NCBI GenBank assembly: GCA_011523705.1
Contig: WTGC01000049.1
Location: 1-40,457, forward strand
Source of the DNA: Chloroflexota bacterium
GTDB lineage: Bacteria; Chloroflexota; Anaerolineae; Aggregatilineales; Phototrophicaceae
DNA: 40,457 bases
Reading direction: 5' to 3'
Both the position numbers and the translations under genes were made by a program. Shown one piece after another: positions 7,767 to 16,672 of this stretch. Each line of letters starts with the position of its first letter. Within the stretch, counting starts at the first letter, position 1. The notes under the pieces are model-generated. The model saw nothing but the letters and a program-made list of their open reading frames with translations, was not told the origin of the DNA and did not search any database.

Positions 7767-8207
7767 GGACGAGACGAGGGTCGCCCGGGAAATCAACCCC
7801 ACCCCCGGCCCCCTCCCCGACGAGTCAGGGAGGGGGAGTTGACAATGACGGATTGCGTCTGGTTGGCGGGCGACTCACAGAGCCGCCCCTGTTTACGTTG
7901 CACGTTGCAAGAGGGCCTTACAGCGCCGCGCGTAGACACTGCGGTTCAAACGCCCCTACACGTTTGCGCTCTGATTAAGATCCGTAGGGGCGAGGCGGTG
8001 ACTCGCCCACAGTATTCCGTCTGCACAACAACACGCAAGGTATTTTGCGTGAGCCGCTGCAATGCAGCGCGTGTGTCTACAGATGGTATCTGTGGTGGGC
8101 GAGCGACCTGATGGATCGCTGTCGCAATTCGCAGTCTGTGAAGAGCAATCCAATATAATTGGTAGTGTTTGCTCGCTTGCGCTAGCGCTTGAGGCTGCTT
8201 GGCAATA
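7767..8207. repeat. mraY/murD gap with interspersed repeat copy B and a GC-rich repeat
   Basis: This 441-base gap has no gene. Positions 7798-7842 hold a C-rich/G-rich hairpin element (CCTCCC ... GGGAGG) that recurs inverted at about 9749-9796. A GGGCGACTC-ACA-GAGCCGCCC hairpin lies at 7868-7888. Positions 7891-8081 are the reverse complement of 3106-3320 and end with GCGCGTGTGTCTACA. The remaining 8082-8207 shows no repeat and may hold the murD promoter and leader, but I cannot identify clear hexamers. Confidence 0.85.
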
Positions 8208-9617
8208 ATGGCTGAACGAGATTCCCTGGCTGGCAAGAAGGTCGTCGTATTTGGATTCGGCCGCGGCGGCAAAGCCTTGGCTCGCTGGCTGCCGACGGTG
8301 GGCGCAGAAGTCGCGGTGACCGACAGCCGCAGCGCGAAAGAGCTCGAACTGCGCCGCCGCGACTATCCCGGGGTCCGCTTTCACCTCGGCGGGCATCGGG
8401 AAGACGTCCTCATTGGGGCGCGCTGCGTCTGCGTTTCCGGCGGCGTTCCGCTCGACAATCCCGTCCTGCAGCTGGCGCAGCAGCGCGGCCTGCCGCTGAC
8501 TAACGACGCGCAGCTTTTCCTCGAGCGCTGCCCGGCGCCCGTCATCGGCATTACCGGCAGCGCGGGCAAGACGACCACGTCAACCTTGGTGGCGAAAATC
8601 GTGGAACGGGCTGGCTACAAGGTGTGGCTCGGCGGCAATATCGGCAATCCGCTCATCGAGGACCTGCCGAAAATCAAGGCGAGCGACATCGCCGTCATGG
8701 AGCTTTCCAGCTTTCAACTGGATTTGATGACGAGCAGCCCGCAAGTCGCCGCCGTGCTCAATCTGACGCCCAATCACCTTGACCGGCACGGCAGCTTTGA
8801 GCGCTATGCGTCGGCGAAAGCTAACATTCTGCGCTACCAGCGAAAGAATGATGTGGCCGTGCTCGGCTGGGATGACGCGGGCAGCCGGGCGCTGGAGCGA
8901 ATCGTCGAGGGCGAGTTGCTGACATTCAGCCGCTACGAGATGGCGCCGGATGGCGCATTCATGCTGGGAAGCCGACTGCTCGTCGCCGGTTCAGCCAGTT
9001 ATGACGCCAGCCCGCACGTCGTCTGCGAGCGGGAGGAGATCCCCTTGCGCGGCGATCACAATGTGCTAAACGCGCTCGCCGCATGCGCCATCAGCGGCTC
9101 GCTGGGTCTGGCGATCGACCGGCCGGGCGTCATGCCTGAAGTGATGCGCGAGGCGATCCGCGCCTTCACAGCGGTGGAGCACCGGCTGGAAACCGTGCGC
9201 GCGCTCGAGGGCGTCTCCTGGGTGAATGACAGCATTGCCACGGCGCCCGAGCGCACCTTGGCCGCGCTCGTCAGCTATGATGAGCCGCTCGTGCTGCTGC
9301 TTGGGGGCGCCGATAAAGACCTGCCCTGGGAGGCGGCGATACAGTTCGCGCTTCGCAAGGCGCGGCATATCATCGTCTTCGGCGAAGATGGCGACAAACA
9401 GGTGGCGACCAAAGTCATGGAGCTGCTTTCCAAGATGCGCGTCGGCGATGACCAGGTCTCCCGCGCGGTGACATTGGAAGACGCGGTCGCGCGCGCTGCG
9501 GCAATTGCGCAAGCGGGGGATGTCGTTTTGCTATCGCCTGGCGGGACCAGCTACGACGCCTACGCCGATTTTGCTGAACGCGGGGAGCACTTTCGCCAAT
9601 TGGTATCTCAATTATAA
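8208..9617 (+). CDS. murD: UDP-N-acetylmuramoyl-L-alanine--D-glutamate ligase MurD
   Basis: MurD adds D-Glu to UDP-MurNAc-L-Ala in the cytoplasm using ATP. From the ATG at 8208 the protein has 469 residues. It shows an N-terminal nucleotide-binding fold (VVVFGFGRGGKALA), the Mur-ligase P-loop GITGSAGKTTT (about 114-124), ELSSFQLD, NLTPNHLDRHGSF, and the C-terminal signature WVNDSIATAPERT with LLLGGADKDLPW. The last two distinguish MurD from the other Mur ligases. A TTG at 8199 in the same frame is a less likely start. It is separated from mraY by a repeat-filled gap, so it may have its own promoter. Confidence 0.95.
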   Translation: MAERDSLAGKKVVVFGFGRGGKALARWLPTVGAEVAVTDSRSAKELELRRRDYPGVRFHLGGHREDVLIGARCVCVSGGVPLDNPVLQLAQQRGLPLTNDAQLFLERCPAPVIGITGSAGKTTTSTLVAKIVERAGYKVWLGGNIGNPLIEDLPKIKASDIAVMELSSFQLDLMTSSPQVAAVLNLTPNHLDRHGSFERYASAKANILRYQRKNDVAVLGWDDAGSRALERIVEGELLTFSRYEMAPDGAFMLGSRLLVAGSASYDASPHVVCEREEIPLRGDHNVLNALAACAISGSLGLAIDRPGVMPEVMREAIRAFTAVEHRLETVRALEGVSWVNDSIATAPERTLAALVSYDEPLVLLLGGADKDLPWEAAIQFALRKARHIIVFGEDGDKQVATKVMELLSKMRVGDDQVSRAVTLEDAVARAAAIAQAGDVVLLSPGGTSYDAYADFAERGEHFRQLVSQL

Positions 9618-9954
9618 TGGAATGCAAGAATGTCCATTAGAGAATCAACCTGACAGAAGTGACTGAGTTGTCGGCAGACTATTGAATGAATGTAGACACA
9701 CGCGCAGATCGGCAGCAACTCACGCCAATTGCCTTGTATCCAGCAGCGTTTAGCTCCCCCTGCCTAGCTCGCTGGGGAGGGGGCCGGGGGGGTAGGGTGG
9801 CCGCCCGCAATGTAATCCGCGGCGACCCAATAGGTCGCCCGTCTTCCAGTGTTCGCATTTGCGGGCGACATGGTATGTCGCCCCTGCAATCTGTGTCCGA
9901 TAGATCATTTTTGACCTTGAGCGCCTGGACCTGCCCTATGCAAAGAGAGAAGGC
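9618..9954. repeat. murD/ftsW gap with hairpin repeats (copy C)
   Basis: This 337-base gap has no gene. TGTAGACACACGCGC recurs at 9689-9703, the same end sequence as repeats A and B. At about 9749-9796 lies the inverted partner of the GC-rich element at 7798-7842 (CTCCCC ... GGGGAGGGGGCC). Two perfect hairpins follow: GGCGACC-CAATA-GGTCGCC (9821-9839) and GGGCGACA-TGGTA-TGTCGCCC (9863-9883). They belong to the same GGGCGAC/GTCGCCC palindrome family as those at 3388 and 7868. No good promoter spacing is seen before ftsW. Confidence 0.8.
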
Positions 9955-11277
9955 ATGAGCGAGCGAGCCAACCTGGATTCCAGGCAGCGTCGCATCCGCC
10001 GCCGACTGCGACGGGGCGCTGGTTTGCCCGCGGTCAGCGGCGAGGGCGCGCGCCCGGTCACTCATCCGAGGCGGAATTTTCTAGCGTCGCTGGACAAGCC
10101 GATGGCAGCGGTTGTCGTCCTGCTGCTGGCCATTGGATCGCTGATGGTGTTCAGCTCCACCTGGGACTGGAGCAACAAGACCTATGGCACGGCGACCGGC
10201 TTTTTTGTTGAAGAGCACTTGCGCAATGTCGTGGTTTCGGCGCTGGCGCTCGTCATCTTCGCCGCGATCGATTATCGCTTTTGGAAGAAGTTCGCCTTTT
10301 GGCTGCTGCTGGTTACGATCGTTCTTCTGGTCGCTGTATTGGCATTTGGCGAAGTCATATTCGGCGCCAAACGCTCTTTCACCGACGGCCGCTTGCAGCC
10401 GGGCGAGTTGGCAGAGTTCGCGATAGTCCTCTATATGGCGGCTTGGCTCGGCTCCAAGAGCGCGAAGGTGGACAGCGTTTTGCTTGGCATGCTGCCATTC
10501 CTCTTTGTAGTCGGCACCGTCAGCTTCTTGATCGTTCAACAACCGGATCTGAGCTCAGCCGCCATCGTTGCGCTGACGGCCGGGGTCATGTTTTTTGTCG
10601 CCGGCGCCAATATCCTGCAAATGACGGCGGTCGGCGGCATTGCCGGCGCGGTCAGTCTGGTGGTTATCGAAAGCTGGCCCTATGCCCAGCGCCGCATCGC
10701 CGACTTCCTGGCCGGCTTCAGCGATGTCACCTTGTCGGATTACCATACCCTGCAGGCGATAACTGCCTTCCTGCGCGGCGGCTGGATCGGCGTGGGCATC
10801 GGCCATTCGGAGCAGAAGTTCGGGGCGCTGCCGGCGCCGCATACCGATAGCATTTTCGCCATCATTGGGGAAGAACTGGGCGTTTTGGGCGCGGCTATCG
10901 TGGTCGCGCTTTACGTCGTCTTCGCCATCCGCGGCTTTCAGTTTGCGCGCCGGGCGAACGACAACTTCGGGTCGCTGCTCTGCGTCGGATTCACCTCCTG
11001 GGTGATCATTCAGGCGCTGCTGAATATCGCGGTGATGACGGGCGCCGTGCCGTCAACCGGCGTGCCCTTGCCCTTCATCAGCTTTGGCGGCTCCTCATTA
11101 TTTGTAGTGATGATCGGCGTTGGGCTGATGCTGAGCGTTCAGCGCGTGGCGACGCGGCGCAAATCGACTGCGGAACGGAGAAGCGATATTGCGAGTTTTG
11201 ATCGGAGCTGGCGGGACCGGCGGGCACGTCTATCCCGCGCTGGCAACCGCCCAGGCGCTGCTGCGGGACCAGGGTGA
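9955..11277 (+). CDS. ftsW: FtsW septal peptidoglycan polymerase (SEDS family)
   Basis: FtsW polymerises lipid II into glycan strands at the septum, working with an FtsI-type PBP. The 440-residue protein has a long basic cytoplasmic N-terminus (about 45 residues) and about ten membrane spans. SEDS signatures are present: LIVQQPDLSSAA, LRGGWIGVGIGHSEQKFGAL, PAPHTDSIFAIIGEELG with the catalytic Asp at about 298, and VPSTGVPLPFISFGGSS. The polymerase site therefore looks intact, unlike its presumed PBP partner upstream. The basic C-terminal tail (SWRDRRARLSRAG) is read in another frame over the start of murG, so the two genes overlap by 89 bases. AGAGAGAAGG precedes the ATG. Confidence 0.95.
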   Translation: MSERANLDSRQRRIRRRLRRGAGLPAVSGEGARPVTHPRRNFLASLDKPMAAVVVLLLAIGSLMVFSSTWDWSNKTYGTATGFFVEEHLRNVVVSALALVIFAAIDYRFWKKFAFWLLLVTIVLLVAVLAFGEVIFGAKRSFTDGRLQPGELAEFAIVLYMAAWLGSKSAKVDSVLLGMLPFLFVVGTVSFLIVQQPDLSSAAIVALTAGVMFFVAGANILQMTAVGGIAGAVSLVVIESWPYAQRRIADFLAGFSDVTLSDYHTLQAITAFLRGGWIGVGIGHSEQKFGALPAPHTDSIFAIIGEELGVLGAAIVVALYVVFAIRGFQFARRANDNFGSLLCVGFTSWVIIQALLNIAVMTGAVPSTGVPLPFISFGGSSLFVVMIGVGLMLSVQRVATRRKSTAERRSDIASFDRSWRDRRARLSRAGNRPGAAAGPG

Positions 11278-12292
11278 GGCGCGGGAACTGCATTTCGTCG
11301 GCGCTGTGGGGGGCATGGAGCGAAAGCTGGTACGAGAATCGGCGCTCGAAATCGCCAGCTATCACGAAGTATTCGCCGGTCCTTTACACGGCGTCAATCC
11401 GCTCAGCGCCTTCGTCAGCCTGGTCAAATTGGGCATCGGCGCCATGCAGTCGCTGGTCAAGCTCTTGCGGATCCGCCCCCGGGTCGTATTGCTGACGGGC
11501 GGCTGGGCCAACTTGCCGATAGCCTTGGCCGCGCGCCTTCTCGGCATCCCCATTGTGATCCATTTGCCCGATATCGAACCGGGGCTGACGATCAAGGTTT
11601 TGCAGCGTTTCGCCCGAACAGTCGCCATCACCGTCAAGGAGTCCGCGCGCTATTTTCCAACGGGAAAGACGATCGTCACCGGCTATCCCTTGCAAGAGAA
11701 TCGGCTGAGCGCCACGCGGGAATCGGCTCTCGAGCGCTTCCAGCTGGATTCCCGCCGCCGGACGCTGCTGGTCTTCGGCGGCAGCCGCGGCGCGCGCAGC
11801 ATCAATATCGCTCTGGGCGCCTGTCTCGGGCGTCTGCTGGCCGATGGCTTGCAAATCCTGCACATCACAGGCGAACTGGATTGGCAGCGGGTGACGCAAG
11901 AAACGGGGGAATGGAAAGACCATCCAGATTATCAGGCTTTCCCATATTTGCATGACGATATGGGGCTGGCTTTTGCCGCCGCCGATTTAGTGCTTTGCCG
12001 CGCCGGCGCCAGCACACTGGCCGAGCTGCCGCTTTTCGCGCTGCCGGCGATTCTCGTGCCCTATCCTCATGCCTGGCGCTATCAAAAGGTCAACGCCGAT
12101 TATCTCAGCGAGCGCGGCGCGGCGATTCGGCTGAACGACGAGGATCTGTCCGAAAGACTGTATGATGAGATTGCGCAGCTGATTCACGACGATGCGCGTC
12201 TTCGCTGGATGAGCGATCGGTCGCGCGCGTTGGCCAACCCGGATGGCGCGGCCGCATTGGCGCGCTTGCTAATCGAGACGGGCGCGAACTGA
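11189..12292 (+). CDS. murG: UDP-GlcNAc:lipid I GlcNAc-transferase MurG
   Basis: MurG adds GlcNAc to lipid I on the inner face of the membrane, giving lipid II. It starts with TTG at 11189, with GGAG eight bases upstream; there is no other start before the conserved RVLIGAGGTGGHVYPALA. The 367-residue GT28 protein keeps the second donor-site region LVFGGSRGARSIN (about 190-202), DMGLAFAAADLVLCRAGAST, ELPLFALPAILVPYPHA, and Gln in RYQKVNADYL. Its first 89 bases lie inside ftsW. Its stop overlaps the ATG of the next gene (TGATG), so translation from ftsW through the first CvpA-like gene is probably coupled. Confidence 0.96.
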   Translation: MRVLIGAGGTGGHVYPALATAQALLRDQGEARELHFVGAVGGMERKLVRESALEIASYHEVFAGPLHGVNPLSAFVSLVKLGIGAMQSLVKLLRIRPRVVLLTGGWANLPIALAARLLGIPIVIHLPDIEPGLTIKVLQRFARTVAITVKESARYFPTGKTIVTGYPLQENRLSATRESALERFQLDSRRRTLLVFGGSRGARSINIALGACLGRLLADGLQILHITGELDWQRVTQETGEWKDHPDYQAFPYLHDDMGLAFAAADLVLCRAGASTLAELPLFALPAILVPYPHAWRYQKVNADYLSERGAAIRLNDEDLSERLYDEIAQLIHDDARLRWMSDRSRALANPDGAAALARLLIETGAN

Positions 12293-12840
12293 TGTTGGAA
12301 TTGGCGACGGTGGTCTGGGTGTTTGTATTGATCTTCGCCCTGGTCGGCTTGGCGCGCGGCTGGACCAAGGAGATCATCGCCATGGCCGGCATCATGCTGG
12401 GGCTGTTCGCCTTGCATCAGTTTGACGCCGCCATCCGCGAGCAATTGCTGGTCAATTTCTCCTCGCAGGGGAAGTTTCTCTTTCAAAGCGCGATCCTGAT
12501 GATCATCGCCTTTTTCGCTTACCAGACTCGCGCCCTGGCGCGCCGCCGAGCGCAAGACGCGCCTGACGAAAGCGGACGCGACGCCTTGCAGTCGAAGGCG
12601 CTGGGCGGCATCGTCGGCGCGCTCAATGGTTACCTGCTGAGCGGCTCCATCTGGTATTTCATGCACATCAACGAGTATCCGCTGGCGCCTTATATTGAAG
12701 CGCCGGCAGCCGGTTCATTGAGCTTGAGCGTAGTGAGCAATCTGCCGCTTCATGTGCTGGCTGATGGGCCGGGCAGTTCTGGCGACTTGCTTTCCCTGTC
12801 GCTCATCGGCTTGTTTGTTGTCGTGTTAGTCTTGATCTAG
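12292..12840 (+). CDS. CvpA-like membrane protein, paralogue 1
   Basis: A 182-residue integral membrane protein with four or more hydrophobic segments (about 5-22, 27-42, 60-78, 98-116, and a C-terminal one at 160-182). The start WVFVLIFALVGLARGWTKEI, with a glycine and RGW after the first span, resembles CvpA/colicin V production family proteins. That family is broadly linked to the cell envelope, but its biochemical role is unsettled. The motif NGYLLSGSIWYFMHINEYP (about 111-129) recurs in the next gene. It begins on the murG stop codon (TGATG). A place inside a cell-wall cluster suggests a role in division or envelope assembly, which is inference. Confidence 0.6.
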   Translation: MLELATVVWVFVLIFALVGLARGWTKEIIAMAGIMLGLFALHQFDAAIREQLLVNFSSQGKFLFQSAILMIIAFFAYQTRALARRRAQDAPDESGRDALQSKALGGIVGALNGYLLSGSIWYFMHINEYPLAPYIEAPAAGSLSLSVVSNLPLHVLADGPGSSGDLLSLSLIGLFVVVLVLI

Positions 12841-12860
12841 AAGGCTTTTCGTACTCAGCC

Positions 12861-13388
12861 ATGATTAGTCTCTTATCGCTGATGTGGACGACCGCCGTAT
12901 TCTTCGCCTTGACGGGCGCGCTGCGGGGCTGGCGGCGGGAGTTGGTCGGCGCCTGCGGGATCACGCTGGGCTTCTTCGCCATTTTCCAATTTGACAGCCT
13001 CCTGCGCGGCAGTCTCTTTCTGCTGCTGACTGACGAACAGACATTTCTATTGCAGATGGCCGCCCTGCTCTGCATCACCGCCATCGCCTATCGCAGTCGG
13101 TTGGCCGTTCGCGCCGATGATGGCGCTGGCAGAGCCAAGAACATGGCATTTGGCGCCGCCGTCGGCTTCTTCAACGGTTACCTCATCGCCGGTTCCACCT
13201 GGTACTTCCTCGATATCAATCGTTATCCCTTTTCGCAGCTGCTATCGGCGCCGGCCGACGCATCGGTCAGTTTCCTGGGCGCCGGCGCCATGCCGATCGT
13301 CGTGCTTGGCGGGGGATTGGCTGGCGGCGGCGGGACCCTTGCGGTCGCTGTACTTGCGATCCTGGCGGTCATCGTCCTGTTCCTCTAG
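12861..13388 (+). CDS. CvpA-like membrane protein, paralogue 2
   Basis: A 175-residue membrane protein similar to the preceding gene in length, hydrophobic pattern and motifs. The first span is followed by RGWRRELVGACGITLGFFA. The shared motif reads NGYLIAGSTWYFLDINRYP, then LLSAP where the first copy has YIEAP. The C-terminus is a glycine-rich hydrophobic segment (GGGLAGGGGTLAVAV) ending in VIVLFL. The pair is therefore a tandem duplication that has diverged widely. It lies 20 bases after paralogue 1 and 40 bases before murC. No catalytic motif is visible; a membrane scaffold or transporter-like role is possible but unproven. Confidence 0.6.
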   Translation: MISLLSLMWTTAVFFALTGALRGWRRELVGACGITLGFFAIFQFDSLLRGSLFLLLTDEQTFLLQMAALLCITAIAYRSRLAVRADDGAGRAKNMAFGAAVGFFNGYLIAGSTWYFLDINRYPFSQLLSAPADASVSFLGAGAMPIVVLGGGLAGGGGTLAVAVLAILAVIVLFL

Positions 13389-13428
13389 CGCCCATTCCGC
13401 ATTTGATCGGGAAAGGCACGGCGACAAG

Positions 13429-14811
13429 ATGCTGGAGTTGCAGCCCCATCAGCGCGTTCACTTCATCGGCATCGGCGGCGCTGGCCTCTCGGCGATCGCG
13501 CGGATCCTGCTGGAGCGCGGCTACAGTGTCAGCGGCTCCGATTTGAAAGGCGGTCCGCTCACAGCGGCTTTGTCGGCCGATGGCGCGCGCGTCTTCGTTG
13601 GCCATGAAGCAAGCTATGTGCAGGGCGCGGACATCGTGCTGGCGACATCAGCCGCCCCGCCGGACCACGTTGAAATACTGGCGGCGCAGGCGCTGGGCAT
13701 CCCGGTTTACAGACGCAAGGACTTCATGGGGGCGATCCTGCGCGATGGCGATACGATCGCGGTCGCGGGTACGCATGGCAAGACGACGACCACCTCCATG
13801 ATCATTCATATATTGAAGTGCGCTGGCAAAGATCCAAGCTTCATTGTCGGCGGCGCGCTCGCGAATTGGGGCGCGAATGCCGGCGTCGGCAGCGGACCGT
13901 CTTTCGTCATCGAAGCCGATGAGTACGACAATATGTTTCACGGTCTGAATCCGGCGCTGGCAGTCATCACCAATGTGGAGCATGATCATCCCGATTTCTT
14001 CGAAACGCCGGCGCAGATGCGCGCCGCATTCAAAACCTTCGTCGGCACGCTGGCGCCGGGCGGTTCGCTGATTGCATGCGCCGAAGACGCCGCCGCGCGA
14101 TCAATCGCTGACGAATATCGGGCAACGGGCGGCAAAGCGACGACCTACGGCATCAGCAACCAGACGGCCGATTGGCGAGCGGCCGATCTGCGATTCGATG
14201 GCGAGCTGGTCACGGCCAGCATCTGGCGACATGGCTGCCGCTGCGCCCAATTCGAGCTGAGCTTGCCCGGCGCGCACAACGCGCTCAATGCGCTTGCTGC
14301 ACTGGTCGCCGCGAGCGAGCGCGGTGTTTCTCCCGAAGAAAGCGCCCAAGCTCTCGAAAGTTTCCGGTCGACGGCGCGGCGCTTTGAAATCCGTGGCGAG
14401 CGCGACGGCCTAATCGTGATTGACGATTATGCGCACCATCCCACCGAAATCCGCGTCAATATCGAGGCGGCGCGTCTGCGCTATCCCGAGCGCGAACTCT
14501 GGGCGGTTTGGCAGCCGCATACCTATTCACGCATCCGGCAGTTCTGGTCAGGTTTCATTAGCGCGTTCGACGGCGCCGACAACGTAGTCATCACGCCAAT
14601 TTACGCCGCGCGCGAAGAAGCGCTCGACGGCGTGAACAGCCCGGCATTGGCCGAAGCGATGGCGGATCATGGCGGGGCGGTCTATGCGCCCACATTTGAC
14701 GATGCCGCCGAAATCTTGCGCCGCGGCGTAATAGCGCCAGCTGTCGTGCTGATCTTCAGCGCCGGCGATGCCAACCAAATTGCGGATCTGGTTCTCGGCG
14801 GCGACGCATGA
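13429..14811 (+). CDS. murC: UDP-N-acetylmuramate--L-alanine ligase MurC
   Basis: MurC joins L-Ala to UDP-MurNAc, the first amino-acid step of the peptidoglycan stem. I start it at the ATG at 13429 (MLELQPHQRVHFIGIGGAG); the open frame extends far upstream but only as a shadow of the CvpA-like gene. The 460-residue protein shows HFIGIGGAGLSAIARIL, GYSVSGSD, the P-loop AVAGTHGKTTTT (about 111-122), FVIEADEYDNMF, VITNVEHDHPDFF, and the C-terminal DDYAHHPTEIRV and WQPHTYSRIRQF. These are standard MurC signatures. The stop overlaps the murB start by four bases (ATGA). Confidence 0.97.
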   Translation: MLELQPHQRVHFIGIGGAGLSAIARILLERGYSVSGSDLKGGPLTAALSADGARVFVGHEASYVQGADIVLATSAAPPDHVEILAAQALGIPVYRRKDFMGAILRDGDTIAVAGTHGKTTTTSMIIHILKCAGKDPSFIVGGALANWGANAGVGSGPSFVIEADEYDNMFHGLNPALAVITNVEHDHPDFFETPAQMRAAFKTFVGTLAPGGSLIACAEDAAARSIADEYRATGGKATTYGISNQTADWRAADLRFDGELVTASIWRHGCRCAQFELSLPGAHNALNALAALVAASERGVSPEESAQALESFRSTARRFEIRGERDGLIVIDDYAHHPTEIRVNIEAARLRYPERELWAVWQPHTYSRIRQFWSGFISAFDGADNVVITPIYAAREEALDGVNSPALAEAMADHGGAVYAPTFDDAAEILRRGVIAPAVVLIFSAGDANQIADLVLGGDA

Positions 14812-15734
14812 GACATAAAGAAAGGCCGCCTTCGCCTTCAATCGACGACTTGCCCCAAGGGCAAACGCTGGCGCGCTATACTGCTGCCCGCCTCGGTGGT
14901 CAGGCCGATTATCTCTACATCGCCAAGGATCCTAGCTACCGCGACCTGATGCCACTTCTCGACCAAGCCTGGGCGCGTGGGATGCCGGTGACCGTGATAG
15001 GAGGGGGCGCCAATATTCTGATCGCTGACGCTGGCATCCGCGGCTTGACGATCATCAACCGCGCTGCAGAAATCAGCCACGAAGACGAAGGCGATGAGGC
15101 TTTCGTCACTGCCAGCAGCGGAACCAATCTCATTCGTCTCGCGCGCTATTGCCAGGAGAACGGACTGAGCGGCATGGAATGGGCGATCGCTGTGCCCGGC
15201 ACGATAGGAGGCGCCGTGGTCAACAACGCCGGCGCCCACGGGGGGGATATCGCCAGCACGATGACGCGCGCTCTCATATTTGAAGCGGGGCAGGGAGAGC
15301 GCTGGCATGGAGCCGAAGAACTCGACTACGCTTACCGCCATTCTCTACTGAAGGGACGGGCCGATCAGCGCTTCTTCGTCATGCGGGCGCAATTCAAATT
15401 GCGGCCTGACGACCCGCATTGGATTCAGGCGCGGATGGAGCGCAACAACGATTATCGCCGCCGCACTCAGCCGCCGGGCGCCAGCCTTGGCAGCATCTTC
15501 AAGAATCCGCCGGGCGACTACGCCGGTCGCCTGATTGAAGCGGCCGGCCTGAAAGGACTGCGCGTCGGCTCGGTGCAGGTTTCCCCCATTCACGCCAACT
15601 TCTTCGTGAACATGCACGCCGAAGCCAGCGCTCGCGATTATTACGAACTCATTCGTCTGGTACGCGACCGGGTTGACGCAGCCTTTGGCATCCGTCTTGA
15701 GCTCGAGATCCAGACCCTCGGCGAATGGGACTGA
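14808..15734 (+). CDS. murB: UDP-N-acetylenolpyruvoylglucosamine reductase MurB
   Basis: MurB is the FAD enzyme that reduces enolpyruvyl-UDP-GlcNAc to UDP-MurNAc with NADPH. The 308-residue length fits the shorter type II enzymes. Visible signatures are [12 protein letters not shown] near the start, [17 protein letters not shown] (FAD-binding), [24 protein letters not shown] split over about 120-145, YRHSLLKG, and [20 protein letters not shown] with the catalytic Ser. Late HANFFVN also matches. It overlaps murC by four bases. It is the last Mur enzyme of the cluster; murE, murF and ddl, often nearby, are not in this window. Confidence 0.96.
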   Translation: MRHKERPPSPSIDDLPQGQTLARYTAARLGGQADYLYIAKDPSYRDLMPLLDQAWARGMPVTVIGGGANILIADAGIRGLTIINRAAEISHEDEGDEAFVTASSGTNLIRLARYCQENGLSGMEWAIAVPGTIGGAVVNNAGAHGGDIASTMTRALIFEAGQGERWHGAEELDYAYRHSLLKGRADQRFFVMRAQFKLRPDDPHWIQARMERNNDYRRRTQPPGASLGSIFKNPPGDYAGRLIEAAGLKGLRVGSVQVSPIHANFFVNMHAEASARDYYELIRLVRDRVDAAFGIRLELEIQTLGEWD

Positions 15735-15832
15735 TATTCCGCCCCAGTCAGTTTGCGCCGAATTTTGAGCGACTGTAAACTGAATGCGGTATTGAGCGAC
15801 GGCTGCGTCAAGCTACCAGTGGAAGACCCCGA

Positions 15833-16666
15833 GTGGCAAGTCACGTCCAGGCTCATAGGCGGCAACCGGATCGGGCGCCAGGCGTGTTGCATCGGGCGGC
15901 GCCGGGGACCGTGCCGAAGCGAACGGCGACGGCGCGAATTGGCGGGCGCCGCGCCTTGTCCCGCTGGCGCCTTTGCAGCGCCGTCACGTTCGTCTTGTTC
16001 TGCGCCATCTTGTTGCTTTTTTTTAGCAGTGACGTCTTCTATGTGCGGTCGATTCAAGTGCGAGGAAACAATCATATCACGCGCGCGGAGGTATTCGCCT
16101 ATGCCGACATTGCCGATTACCACATGTTCTGGCTGGACCCGGAGCAAATCCGTCAAAGCGTCTTGCGCTCGGCATCGATTGCCGATATCGCAGTTGAGCT
16201 CGGTTGGCCGCCAAATCTGATCACCATCATCGTGCAGGAACGGCAGCCAGCCATCGTGTGGACGGAGGCCGGCGACGAGACCTGGATTGACCTCCAGGGA
16301 CGGGTCATGCAAGCCCGCGCCGAGATGCCCAACCTGCTGCGCGTCAATCTCATTGCCGGCGATTATGGCGGACCGAGACCGAGCGCGGAAGATTTCACCG
16401 GAGACATGGTGTTGGGCGCGCTGCGGCTCAAGGAGATCCTGCCGGCGGGCGAGCACTTGAGCTTCCATCCCATACACGGGCTGGGATGGACCAACGAATT
16501 GGGTTGGCAGGTATGGATGGGCAGTGATTCGGCCGCAGTGATGAGCGAGAAAGTCAAAATGTATCATGCGCTGGTGGAGAATATAATCAGTCGCGCAATT
16601 CCGATTGCCGAACTGAACATCGCCAATCCAGATGCGCCATTCTACAGCGTAATATGGGGGCTTTAG
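15833..16666 (+). CDS. ftsQ: Cell division protein FtsQ (DivIB type)
   Basis: FtsQ is a bitopic protein that recruits FtsL, FtsI and FtsW to the divisome. It has a long basic cytoplasmic N-terminus, one membrane span at about 47-66 (AVTFVLFCAILLLFF), and then a POTRA domain beginning VFYVRSIQVRGNNHITRAEV with the usual V..I.V.G...I pattern. A beta-rich FtsQ domain follows (ITIIVQERQPAIVW, WIDLQGRV). The start is uncertain: GTG at 15833 has GGAAG seven bases upstream and gives 277 residues, while GTG at 15911 would give about 251. It lies between murB and ftsA, the classic ftsQ position. The 98 bases between murB and the chosen start show no obvious element. Confidence 0.88.
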   Translation: MASHVQAHRRQPDRAPGVLHRAAPGTVPKRTATARIGGRRALSRWRLCSAVTFVLFCAILLLFFSSDVFYVRSIQVRGNNHITRAEVFAYADIADYHMFWLDPEQIRQSVLRSASIADIAVELGWPPNLITIIVQERQPAIVWTEAGDETWIDLQGRVMQARAEMPNLLRVNLIAGDYGGPRPSAEDFTGDMVLGALRLKEILPAGEHLSFHPIHGLGWTNELGWQVWMGSDSAAVMSEKVKMYHALVENIISRAIPIAELNIANPDAPFYSVIWGL

Positions 16667-16672
16667 ATTGAC

